From contig JAUXNG010000092.1 of NCBI GenBank assembly GCA_030682835.1, positions 1 through 62,445 of the forward strand: a stretch of 62,445 nt of DNA, written 5' to 3'. The stretch comes from Hydrogenophaga sp. Lineage in GTDB: Bacteria > Pseudomonadota > Gammaproteobacteria > Burkholderiales > Burkholderiaceae_C. Positions within the stretch are counted from its first letter, which is position 1. The number at the start of each line of letters is the position of its first letter. Positions 39,889-47,050 of this stretch are shown one piece after another. Both the position numbers and the translations under genes were made by a program. The notes beneath the pieces are model-generated. The model was not told where the DNA came from. It did not search any database and saw nothing but the letters and a program-made list of their open reading frames with translations.

Positions 39889-41703
39889 TCACTGCGCCCT
39901 CAGGCCGAACGCGGCAAGCGCCCGCGCGCCACGCCGGCGCAAGGGGCTCTGCGCCCCCGCCGCCAGGTAGCTGTTGACGCTCAGCTCAGGCTGCAGGATC
40001 ATCAGCGTGCTGAACGCTGAGCGGCCCGTCTCCAGTTGCCCGGCCTCATGGCTGGCGGTGATCAGGGCGCGGATGGACGACAGATGAAGCCTGTTCCTGG
40101 CCAGCGATGCCTGGCACAGCTCGATGGCCTGGTCCGGCGCGCCGGCCGTCAGGTAGCTGGTGGCCAGCATCATCTCGAAGTAATAACGCTGTGGATCCAT
40201 CGGTGAGAGCCGCAGCGCGTTTTCAGCCTTCACCACTGCGTCCTGCGGCTCGCCCCACATGGCAGACCAGAGGCTGCCATACAGCCAAGCCAGCGGGTCG
40301 TTCGGATTGATTTGCGTGGCCCCGTCCAGAAGCTGGCGCGAGCATTCTGCATCGTGACCGAGGTGGCACATGGCATGCCCTTTGATGGCCATGGCTATCG
40401 AACTCTCGGGTTCCAGATCGAGTGCGCGATCCGCCGCGCTGATGGCCTGTTGATAATCGGCCACGGTGCTGGATGACTCGCCCTGCACCACCTGAATGAC
40501 GTGCCATTTGGCCAGCCACGCATGCGGTGCAGCCACCCGGGCGTGCCTTTCAACCAGTGTGTCGAGCAGTTCCCGGCTGCGCTGCATGTCGCGCGAGGTG
40601 GATCGGTGCATCAGTGCAATGCTGCCCAGCATGAGCGTGTTGCTCTCGAGCTGGGGCAGGGGCAGCACCGTGGCGCGCTGCACCTCGGCCTGGAGCAGGG
40701 CATGGGCGCAGGCGGCGCTCAGGGTGTTGAGCAGTTCACTCTGCACCTGCAGCAGGTCCAGCGTCTCACCTGCGATGCGCTCAGCCCAGACCACCTCGCC
40801 ACGGCGGGTGTCGGTCAGCTCGGCCATGATGATGATCCGCGTCCCCAGCGTGGCGTAGCTGCCGCTCAACACAAATGCGGCGTCCAGCTTCGCATTGATG
40901 ACATCCACCGGCGCACGCCGGCCGCGCAACAGCGTGGTGGACAAACGGGACAGCACGCGCAGTGACCCGGTGCGAGCCAGCTGGGCGATCACCCCGTCTG
41001 CGATCAGTTCGCCAATGACGAAATGCTCGGGCGCAGAATTGCTGGCATCAAACGGAACGACTGCGATCGACGGACGCAGGTCGGTGCTGACGGTGGGCCG
41101 CCAGGCCGGTACACCGGCCTCCACCGGGTGGACACACCAGGTGCGGACCGAGTCGGGCCAGTGCTTGAGGTAGCTTTCCCCCATGTCTTCCATGTGGCCG
41201 TCCAGCCCGTCCATCAGCGCGTCGCGCACGCTGGAGGTGACCACCGTGCAGCCGGGTCGCGCCAGGCTCACCACCCGCGCTGCGAGGTTCACACCATGCC
41301 CGTACACATCATGCGCATCGGCATACAGGTGCGTGGCGTTGACACCTGCACGCAGCAGCATCTGCCGCTGCGGCGGCAAAGTGGTGTTGCAGGTGTCGAA
41401 GTAACGGTGCAGCAGATGGGCCGTCTTCACGGCATCGCGGCAATGGTCGAATTCGGCGAGCAGCCCATCACCCAGGCTCTTCACCAATCGTCCGCAGTTC
41501 AGCGGGATCGTTTGCTGGGCGAACCGAAGAAAGCCCTGCCAGCGGGCCACCACACCCTTCTCGTCGACCGCCATGAGCCGGACCGATTCGACCAGATCGA
41601 CCACGAGAACCGTCTTGTGTGACTGCGCAGGCAGCAGGCGCAGCAGGTCTTCTTCAGCGAAGGCGTCGAAGCTGTGCGCGGTGGGTGGAGCAGCCGGGTT
41701 CAT
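39889..41703 (-). CDS. Class III adenylate cyclase with TPR region
   Basis: 604 residues. The cyclase domain (about 30-190) has metal Asp36 in VLVVDLVES, adenine-specifying Lys75 and second metal Asp79 in LVKSLGDGLLAEF, and the transition-state Asn/Arg pair in GHGVNLAARVV, so it looks active. A TolB-like segment (about 215-330; IAVVPFDASN) and helical TPR repeats (about 400-590) follow. No membrane helix. ATG 41703 is the first ATG; longer frames run into the terminator upstream. A hairpin covers the leader directly before the start. Confidence 0.87.
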   Translation of the reverse strand: MNPAAPPTAHSFDAFAEEDLLRLLPAQSHKTVLVVDLVESVRLMAVDEKGVVARWQGFLRFAQQTIPLNCGRLVKSLGDGLLAEFDHCRDAVKTAHLLHRYFDTCNTTLPPQRQMLLRAGVNATHLYADAHDVYGHGVNLAARVVSLARPGCTVVTSSVRDALMDGLDGHMEDMGESYLKHWPDSVRTWCVHPVEAGVPAWRPTVSTDLRPSIAVVPFDASNSAPEHFVIGELIADGVIAQLARTGSLRVLSRLSTTLLRGRRAPVDVINAKLDAAFVLSGSYATLGTRIIIMAELTDTRRGEVVWAERIAGETLDLLQVQSELLNTLSAACAHALLQAEVQRATVLPLPQLESNTLMLGSIALMHRSTSRDMQRSRELLDTLVERHARVAAPHAWLAKWHVIQVVQGESSSTVADYQQAISAADRALDLEPESSIAMAIKGHAMCHLGHDAECSRQLLDGATQINPNDPLAWLYGSLWSAMWGEPQDAVVKAENALRLSPMDPQRYYFEMMLATSYLTAGAPDQAIELCQASLARNRLHLSSIRALITASHEAGQLETGRSAFSTLMILQPELSVNSYLAAGAQSPLRRRGARALAAFGLRAQ

Positions 41704-41707
41704 AAGT

Positions 41708-41746
41708 CTTTTTGTGTAGCTTCTACAAAGTCTCACACACAAAAAG
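41708..41746 (-). promoter_or_regulatory. Leader hairpin directly before the adenylate-cyclase start
   Basis: On the transcript, CTTTTTGTGT (41746-41737) pairs perfectly with ACACAAAAAG (41717-41708), enclosing a smaller GTAG/CTAC stem. The downstream arm ends 4 bases before the ATG and contains the only purine-rich stretch available for ribosome binding. It could gate translation, for example by temperature or an RNA partner, or be a protein operator. Confidence 0.45.
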
Positions 41747-41794
41747 CGTACCGGCCAGCCACCCCTGACAAGCTTGACAGTGCCTTCGTTGACC

Positions 41795-41828
41795 CGAAAA
41801 AAAGCCGGCAAGTGCCGGCATTTTTTTC
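41795..41828 (-). terminator. Bidirectional-type terminator after the SWIB/histone-like gene
   Basis: Stem GCCGGCA / TGCCGGC with a 2-base loop, flanked by an A run and a T run, so it can act in both directions. It lies 40 bases after the stop of the minus-strand gene at 41868. Confidence 0.85.
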
Positions 41829-41867
41829 GATGCGCCAGGGGCCTGGGCCTGCTGGCACGCAACCAGA

Positions 41868-42326
41868 TCACTTCAGGTGATCGTTGATCATCTTCGTCAT
41901 TTCGAACATCGAAGCCTGGGCCTTCTTGAAGATTTCCTTCAGCTTGGCGTCGGCATTGATCATGCGGCGGTTCACGGCGTCCTGCAGATTGTGCTTCTTG
42001 ATGTAGGCCCACACCTGCTTCGTCACTTCCGTGCGCGGCAGCGGGCTGGATCCCACAATCGCGGCCAGGGCTGCGCTAGGCGTCATGGCCTTCATGAACG
42101 CGGCGTTGGGGGTGCGCTTCTTTGCAGGAGCAGCGGCCTTCTTGGCGGGAGCAGCCTTTTTCGCGGGAGCGGCGGCTTTGGCCGGTGCAGCGGCCTTCTT
42201 GGCCGGAGCGGCTTTCTTCGCTGGGGCGGCAGCGGCTTTGGCGGGAGCAGCGGCCTTCTTGGCCGGTGCAGCAGCCGACTTGGCCGGGGCCGCTTTTTTC
42301 GCGGGAGCTTTTTTCGCAGTTGCCAT
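41868..42326 (-). CDS. SWIB/MDM2-domain protein with histone-H1-like Lys/Ala/Pro tail
   Basis: 152 residues. Residues 1-72 are repeats of KKAAAPAK type, as in bacterial histone-H1-like proteins. Residues 73-150 are a SWIB domain (TPSAALAAIVGSSPLPRTE, VWAYIKKHNLQD, MINADAKLKEIF). The tail probably binds DNA nonspecifically and the SWIB domain a protein partner, giving a nucleoid-associated role; the target is unknown. GGAAAG precedes the ATG. Strong promoter, leader hairpin and terminator suggest an abundant monocistronic transcript. Confidence 0.9.
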   Translation of the reverse strand: MATAKKAPAKKAAPAKSAAAPAKKAAAPAKAAAAPAKKAAPAKKAAAPAKAAAPAKKAAPAKKAAAPAKKRTPNAAFMKAMTPSAALAAIVGSSPLPRTEVTKQVWAYIKKHNLQDAVNRRMINADAKLKEIFKKAQASMFEMTKMINDHLK

Positions 42327-42357
42327 GGTTGTCTTTCCTTCTAGAAGTGGAATTTCA

Positions 42358-42421
42358 CCAGCGAGAAAAGCGCTTTCTCACTGGTCTCTCGGATGCTAAT
42401 GGACTTGCACCACCATTCCAA
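42358..42421 (-). promoter_or_regulatory. Promoter and leader hairpin of the SWIB/histone-like gene
   Basis: On the minus strand TTGGAA (42421-42416), 17 bases, then TAGCAT (42398-42393). Downstream in the leader, CCAGTGAGAAA pairs with TTTCTCGCTGG (42384-42358) with one mismatch. The rest of the 257-base gap to the RraA-like gene shows no other clear signal. Confidence 0.5.
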
Positions 42422-42583
42422 GGTGGCGAGTGAGGTTTTTTGTGTCTTTTCAGAGGGAGCGCGAACGAAATGGGCACGGAAAACAACACTCATGGGAGTC
42501 GGGCGTGAAAGGCGGCTGTCAGAGCCGTCCGGCACGCTCAAAATCACCCTTTGTTTGTCCTCACTTCATACCGCTTTCAAGCC

Positions 42584-43087
42584 ATGTCAAATCCGCCGGA
42601 TTTCGCCACCTGTGATCTTTGCGACGCCACCAAAAACGACAGTTCGGGCGGGTTCCGCGTGTTGCCGCCCGTGTTCCGCAATTTCGGTGCCAACGGACGA
42701 TTTGCCGGCGAGGTCTGCACTGTCAAATGCCATGAAGACAACACCCTGGTGAAGGCCGCCGTGGACAGCCCGGGGGAAGGGCGCGTGCTCGTGGTCGATG
42801 GTGGCGGCTCCTTGCGCCGCGCTCTTTTGGGCGGCAATCTTGGCGCTGCGGCGGCCCGTAATGGCTGGGCCGGCGTCGTGATCGATGGCTGTGTACGCGA
42901 CGTGGCCGAACTCGCGCAGTGCCACACCGGCATCCGTGCTCTGGCTCCCATGCCACTGCCCACCGAGAAACGCGGCGAAGGCCAGCGTGACGTTGCCGTG
43001 CAGATCCAGGGTGTCTGGGTGCGCCCGGGTGACTGGCTCTATGCGGACGAAGACGGGATCGTGGTGTCGCCCGTGCCGTTGCACTGA
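42584..43087 (+). CDS. RraA-like protein (putative 4-hydroxy-4-methyl-2-oxoglutarate aldolase / RNase E inhibitor fold)
   Basis: 167 residues. N-terminus DFATCDLCDATKN, central VDGGGSLRRALLGGNLGAAAARNGW and VIDGCVRDVAEL carry the RraA fold and the Arg/Asp used by HMG/CHA aldolases. Family members either bind RNase E or cleave 4-hydroxy-4-methyl-2-oxoglutarate; the sequence alone does not decide which. ATG 42584 was chosen over 42551 because the usual N-terminus begins there. Confidence 0.88.
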   Translation: MSNPPDFATCDLCDATKNDSSGGFRVLPPVFRNFGANGRFAGEVCTVKCHEDNTLVKAAVDSPGEGRVLVVDGGGSLRRALLGGNLGAAAARNGWAGVVIDGCVRDVAELAQCHTGIRALAPMPLPTEKRGEGQRDVAVQIQGVWVRPGDWLYADEDGIVVSPVPLH

Positions 43088-43121
43088 CCGGGCTTCGGCG
43101 CCCGTTTGCCCTGGATAACGG

Positions 43122-43937
43122 TCAGATGCTCAGGGCTTTGTAGAGCATGTAGGCCGCCAGCACATAGAGCAGACCCGCAAACACCCGCTTGAGCGATTGC
43201 ACTGGCATGGCGTGTGCGGCTTTCACGCCCAGGGGCGCCATCAGCACGCTGGCCGTGGCAATCACCGCCAGTGCCGGCAGGAAGATGTAGCCCAGTGAGC
43301 CTGGCGGCAGGCCGGCGACGCCCTGGCCGGCCACGACATAGCCCACCGCGTTGGACAGCGCAATGGGGAAGCCCAGCGCCGCGCTGGTCCCGACCGCACT
43401 GTGAATCACCACGTTGCACCAGGTCATGAAGGGCACGCTCACGAAGCCGCCACCAGCACCGACGAGGCCAGAGAGAAACCCGATCGCCGTGCCCGCCCCG
43501 GCCTGACCCGCCACGCCAGGCAGACCGCGCGAGGGTTTCGGTTTCTTGTCGAGCAGCATCTGGGTGGCCGAGAAGCTCACGAATGCCGCGAAAACCAGCG
43601 CCAGCGACGCACCTTTTAGAAGGGCAAAAACGCCCAGGCTGGCCAGCGCCGCACCGACCACAATGCCAGGCGCCAGAGAACGCACGATATCCCAGCGCAC
43701 GCTGCCGCGCCGGTGGTGCGCTCGCACGCTGGAGATGGAGGTGAAGATGATGGTGGCCATCGATGTGGCGATGGCCATCTTGACCGAGAGATCGGCCGCC
43801 ACGCCACGGCTGGCGAGGATGGCGGTGATGAAGGGCACCATGATCATGCCGCCGCCAATGCCGAGCAGGCCTGCGAGGAATCCGGTGCACAGGCCGAGCA
43901 AAACCAGCTCGGCGATCAACAAGGGGTCAAGAAGCAT
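43122..43937 (-). CDS. TauE/SafE family membrane transporter
   Basis: 271 residues with about eight membrane helices. The two glycine-rich repeats GLCTGFLAGLLGIGGGMIMVP and GFLSGLVGAGGGFVSVP are the family signature. Members export sulfite, sulfoacetate or similar anions; the substrate here is unknown. ATG 43937 is used; a GTG at 43958 would lie inside the closing stem of the 6S RNA. No ribosome-binding site is visible. The gene starts only about 5 bases after the 6S RNA 3' end. Confidence 0.88.
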   Translation of the reverse strand: MLLDPLLIAELVLLGLCTGFLAGLLGIGGGMIMVPFITAILASRGVAADLSVKMAIATSMATIIFTSISSVRAHHRRGSVRWDIVRSLAPGIVVGAALASLGVFALLKGASLALVFAAFVSFSATQMLLDKKPKPSRGLPGVAGQAGAGTAIGFLSGLVGAGGGFVSVPFMTWCNVVIHSAVGTSAALGFPIALSNAVGYVVAGQGVAGLPPGSLGYIFLPALAVIATASVLMAPLGVKAAHAMPVQSLKRVFAGLLYVLAAYMLYKALSI

Positions 43938-43941
43938 GTAA

Positions 43942-44117
43942 GGTGTCTGCAGTGCCACCGGACCGGCATCCTGAACCGGGGTTCAGGTGGGCAAGGGCAG
44001 CGTGACTTCGGGTTCATCTGACGCGAGATGCTCACACCAGCCACGCAATGTACCAAGCCCGGGCTCTATGAGCATTGGTTCAAGGAAATATAAAGCCCGG
44101 CATGCACTGCAGACAGG
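43942..44117 (-). ncRNA. ssrS: 6S RNA
   Basis: About 175 bases directly downstream of zapA on the same strand, the usual position of ssrS. The ends form a perfect 12-bp closing stem, TGTCTGCAGTGC (44115-44104) with GCACTGCAGACA (43955-43944). An inner stem CCGGGCT / AGCCCGG and a large internal bulge (TTTATATTTCCTTGAACC) follow. The -10-like TACAAT at 44126-44121 places the 5' end near 44117-44114. 6S RNA binds RNA polymerase-sigma70 holoenzyme and lowers transcription in stationary phase. Ends are approximate. Confidence 0.87.
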
Positions 44118-44120
44118 CAA

Positions 44121-44126
44121 ATTGTA
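44121..44126 (-). promoter_or_regulatory. ssrS: -10 element of the 6S RNA promoter
   Basis: TACAAT on the minus strand, about 5-7 bases ahead of the predicted RNA start. The -35 region (GCGCAC at 17 bases) is not consensus. Confidence 0.5.
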
Positions 44127-44193
44127 GGCGGTGTGGACGCTGGGTGCGCAGGCGCGGGATTTAAATTCCCCATCGCTCGCGAGGGGTCGACAG

Positions 44194-44580
44194 TCAGAGC
44201 AGCTGGCCGTCGTCGCCCAGCGCCTGGTCCAGGCGGCGCACCAGATCGTCGATGCGTTTCGAGGCGAGCGGGTCTGCCGGAAAGCCGCTGTCCATAGTGG
44301 ATGCAGTCGCTGCAGACGGGAAGGCCAGTTGCTGTGCGGTTGAGGGCGATGCACTGCGCTCGGCTTCTTTCTGCGAAAGCTCGAACGCAAGGTTCAGCGA
44401 GGCCAGCACCGCAATGCGGTCACGTGCTTTCACCTTGCCGGCATCGCGAATGCGGCACATGGCCGTGTCCACCCGTTCCACCGCGTCGAGCAGGGCCGAC
44501 TCACCACCCGCGGGGCAGGCCAGCAGATAACTCTGACCCATGATCTGCACTTCAATCTGCTTGCTGGCCGGCTTGTTCAT
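44194..44580 (-). CDS. zapA: Cell-division protein ZapA
   Basis: 128 residues: N-terminal ZapA core (EVQIMGQSYLLACPAGGE, LLDAVERVDTAMCRIRDAGK, DRIAVLASLNLAFELS) and a C-terminal helix. A low-complexity insert (about 74-103) makes it longer than E. coli ZapA (109). ZapA bundles FtsZ at the Z-ring. The start overlaps the stop of the upstream gene by 4 bases. Confidence 0.93.
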   Translation of the reverse strand: MNKPASKQIEVQIMGQSYLLACPAGGESALLDAVERVDTAMCRIRDAGKVKARDRIAVLASLNLAFELSQKEAERSASPSTAQQLAFPSAATASTMDSGFPADPLASKRIDDLVRRLDQALGDDGQLL

Positions 44581-44825
44581 TCGCGGTCCTTGCGGCTCTC
44601 GCCGGGGAAAGTGAGTACGCCGGGCGCCGAGGTTGGCAGGCGGTCGAGCAATGCATCGATGCGGGCGCGGGCGGCGTTCAGGCGCGACTTCAGTGAATCG
44701 CGCTCGGCCTGCAGCACGTGCACCTGCTCCTGAAGCAGCTGGTTGGTTCGCTGCAATTCTTCGTGGCGCAACAGCAGACGCTCCACGCGCTCGGTGATCA
44801 GGTCAAGGTGCTGAGGGTCGGCCAT
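44577..44825 (-). CDS. ZapB-like coiled-coil cell-division protein
   Basis: 82 residues, mostly coiled coil (RHEELQRTNQLLQEQ, LQAERDSLKSRLNAARARID). It occupies the usual place before zapA and resembles the short TIGR02449/ZapB-type proteins. ATG 44825 (MADPQHLDL) was preferred to an upstream start at 44849. Probably links ZapA and the divisome; this is by analogy. Confidence 0.8.
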   Translation of the reverse strand: MADPQHLDLITERVERLLLRHEELQRTNQLLQEQVHVLQAERDSLKSRLNAARARIDALLDRLPTSAPGVLTFPGESRKDRE

Positions 44826-44888
44826 GGTGGTGACGTGAAGTTGAGGCATTGTAGGGTTGGCGCAAGGGCGACCGTCTTACAATGCCGG

Positions 44889-45110
44889 CTGTTGGTGCTC
44901 GCGGTGTGGTTCACACGCCGCAGTTCAACGGGAAGCAGGAGGGAAGTCTCAACCGAGCCAACCTAACCTGCGCTGCCCCCGCAACGGTAAGCAGACGAGA
45001 CACCTGAACCCGGTTCAGGTTGCTCCGCTTTCATCTCTCAACCACTGGACGGCCCGGCTGTCTGGGAAGGTGATGAAGGTCGCTCTGCCAGCCCGGATAC
45101 CGGCCAACAA
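44889..45110 (+). promoter_or_regulatory. Adenosylcobalamin riboswitch
   Basis: Classical B12 element: P1 closes TGTTGG (44890-44895) with CCAACA (45103-45108). The conserved core GCTGCCCCCGCAACGGTAAG lies near 44973-44993, and the B12 box GCCCGGATACCGGCC near 45091-45105. A 7-bp hairpin, GCGTCTG/CAGACGC (45120-45137), follows and may be the expression platform. It controls btuB and probably the whole downstream cobalamin operon. The 376-base gap between the ZapB-like gene and btuB holds this element and nothing else that I can identify. Confidence 0.95.
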
Positions 45111-45201
45111 GGTGGTGGTGCGTCTGGTCACAGACGCGCCGCCGTGACGCTCATGCATCGTCGGGGAAGGCGGTGAGAGCACATCATTTGTTTGTATCTT
45201 C

Positions 45202-47037
45202 ATGAACTCCCGCAATCTGCGCGCCCCGTTGGCCGCGCTGCCTCTGGCCATTCTGGCCACCCTCTCGCACGCCCAGAATCCCATCGCCTCTTTGGATGAA
45301 ACGATGGTGACGGCCACTCGCGTTCAGCAACCGCTCACCGATGTGGTGGCCGACGTCACCATCCTTGACCGCACGCAAATTGAACGCAGTGGTGCCACCG
45401 GCCTTGCCGACGTACTGGCACGTGTTCCCGGTGTGGCATTCGCACGCAACGGCGGGCCGGCGTCGACAACGAGTGTGTATGTCCGCGGTGCCGAATCGAG
45501 ATTCACGGCCGTGTTCGTCGACGGGGTTCGTATTGACTCGCAATCGACCGGAGGCGCTACCTGGAATGCCATTCCGTTGGCACAAGTGGAACGAATCGAA
45601 GTGGTGCGTGGCCCTGCTGCCGCCGTCTATGGTTCGGACGCGCTCGGCGGCGTGATTCAGATCTTCACGCGCAAGGGCGAGCCGGGTTTTTCGCCTGCCA
45701 TCGAGTTGGGTGCAGGCAGCCACGGAAGCCGCAAGGTAGACGTTTCCTTGGCCGGTGGCCAGGGAGTATGGGACTACTCGCTCGGCGTGAGTCAGCAGAG
45801 CAGCGACGGATTCAATGCTCAACCTGCGGCCAACCCCGACCGGGACGGATACCGCAACTCGGCGGTGTCGGCACGGTTGGGTTGGCAGGTCAACGCGGCG
45901 CACCGCGTCGAGTTCACCCTTCTGGACAGCGACGTCAACGCCCAGTACGACGGGTTCAGGTCGATCAACGATGACCGGGGACTGCATGATCTGCGGGCCA
46001 CAGGCCTGAACTGGTCCGCTCGATGGAGCGACCGGTACAAGACGCGGGTCAGCATGACCCGCAGCCGTGACCGCTACGAAACGACTCCGTCACCTTATTT
46101 GACCGACACCCGAATTGACAGCTACCTCTGGCTAAACGAATGGCAAATGGGTGGTCATCAGTTCACGGCTGCTCTGGAGCGACGCGAAGACGAACTCAAG
46201 AACGCATCGACCACGCCGACGATGACGGCGCGGCATCAGGACGGTATCGCGCTTGGCTATGGATGGCGCCAGGGCGCCCACAGCCTTCAGGTCAATGCCC
46301 GCCTGGACGATGACAGCGAGTTTGGTCAACAGACGAACGGGAGCGCAGCGTACGCGTTTGCGTTTCTGCCGAATTGGCGTGCCCTGGCATCGGCCGGCAC
46401 GGCGTTTCGTGCGCCGACCCTGTTTCAGCGGTTCAGCATGTATGGCACACCGGATCTCCGCCCTGAAACCTCGCGCAACATCGAGGCCGGTGTGAGGTAT
46501 GAGGCGGGCTCAGACAGCTTCAGTGCGGTTCTTTACCGGAACAAGGTCCGCGACCTGATTGCGTACGGCACCACCGTCACCAGCTGTGCTTACCGGCTCG
46601 GGTGCTATGGCAACACCGACCTGGCGCAATACAGCGGTCTGACGCTGGCGGGCTCAACGAAAGCGGGCGGCGTGATGCTGGGCGGATCACTGGACCTCCA
46701 GAACCCGAAGGATGTCAGCGTCGGCAAACCCAACAGCGGCAAGCAGCTGGCCCGTCGGGCCAGGCAAATGCTCACCCTGACGGCTGACGCGCCGATGGGT
46801 GCGTGGCAGCTCGGAGGCGAAGTCCAGCTGGTCGGTGAACGGTTCAACAACGCGAGCAACACGCAGCGCCTGCCCGGCTACGGTGTGCTCAACCTGAGCG
46901 CGAGTACCGCGTTGACGCCGGAGTGGTCGTTTGTGGGCCGGGTGGACAACCTGGGTGACAAGGAGTACCAGACCGCGCTTGGTTACGCAACCGGTGGGCG
47001 GACGGTGTACGTGGGCGTGAAGTGGGCACCCAGGTAA
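45202..47037 (+). CDS. btuB: TonB-dependent vitamin B12 receptor BtuB
   Basis: 611 residues: signal peptide (about 1-24, ending SHAQ), TonB box ETMVTATR, plug domain (about 40-150) and a beta-barrel ending in the aromatic-rich VYVGVKWAPR. It imports cobalamin across the outer membrane using TonB. ATG 45202 gives the signal peptide. No Shine-Dalgarno is seen in the preceding 20 bases, which may relate to riboswitch control. Its third-position G+C is a little lower than that of the neighbouring cob genes. Confidence 0.94.
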   Translation: MNSRNLRAPLAALPLAILATLSHAQNPIASLDETMVTATRVQQPLTDVVADVTILDRTQIERSGATGLADVLARVPGVAFARNGGPASTTSVYVRGAESRFTAVFVDGVRIDSQSTGGATWNAIPLAQVERIEVVRGPAAAVYGSDALGGVIQIFTRKGEPGFSPAIELGAGSHGSRKVDVSLAGGQGVWDYSLGVSQQSSDGFNAQPAANPDRDGYRNSAVSARLGWQVNAAHRVEFTLLDSDVNAQYDGFRSINDDRGLHDLRATGLNWSARWSDRYKTRVSMTRSRDRYETTPSPYLTDTRIDSYLWLNEWQMGGHQFTAALERREDELKNASTTPTMTARHQDGIALGYGWRQGAHSLQVNARLDDDSEFGQQTNGSAAYAFAFLPNWRALASAGTAFRAPTLFQRFSMYGTPDLRPETSRNIEAGVRYEAGSDSFSAVLYRNKVRDLIAYGTTVTSCAYRLGCYGNTDLAQYSGLTLAGSTKAGGVMLGGSLDLQNPKDVSVGKPNSGKQLARRARQMLTLTADAPMGAWQLGGEVQLVGERFNNASNTQRLPGYGVLNLSASTALTPEWSFVGRVDNLGDKEYQTALGYATGGRTVYVGVKWAPR

Positions 47038-47050
47038 GGCGGCCACGGCC

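Noticed and set aside
42401..42445. CCACC/GGTGG hairpin followed by a T-rich stretch as a plus-strand terminator
   Set aside because: The stem is 5 bp, the T run begins 9 bases after it, and no plus-strand gene runs into it. The sequence is better explained as the promoter of the minus-strand gene.
43938..43958. GTG 43958 as the start of the TauE protein
   Set aside because: It would lie inside the closing stem of the 6S RNA and add residues not expected before the first membrane helix. ATG 43937 fits better.
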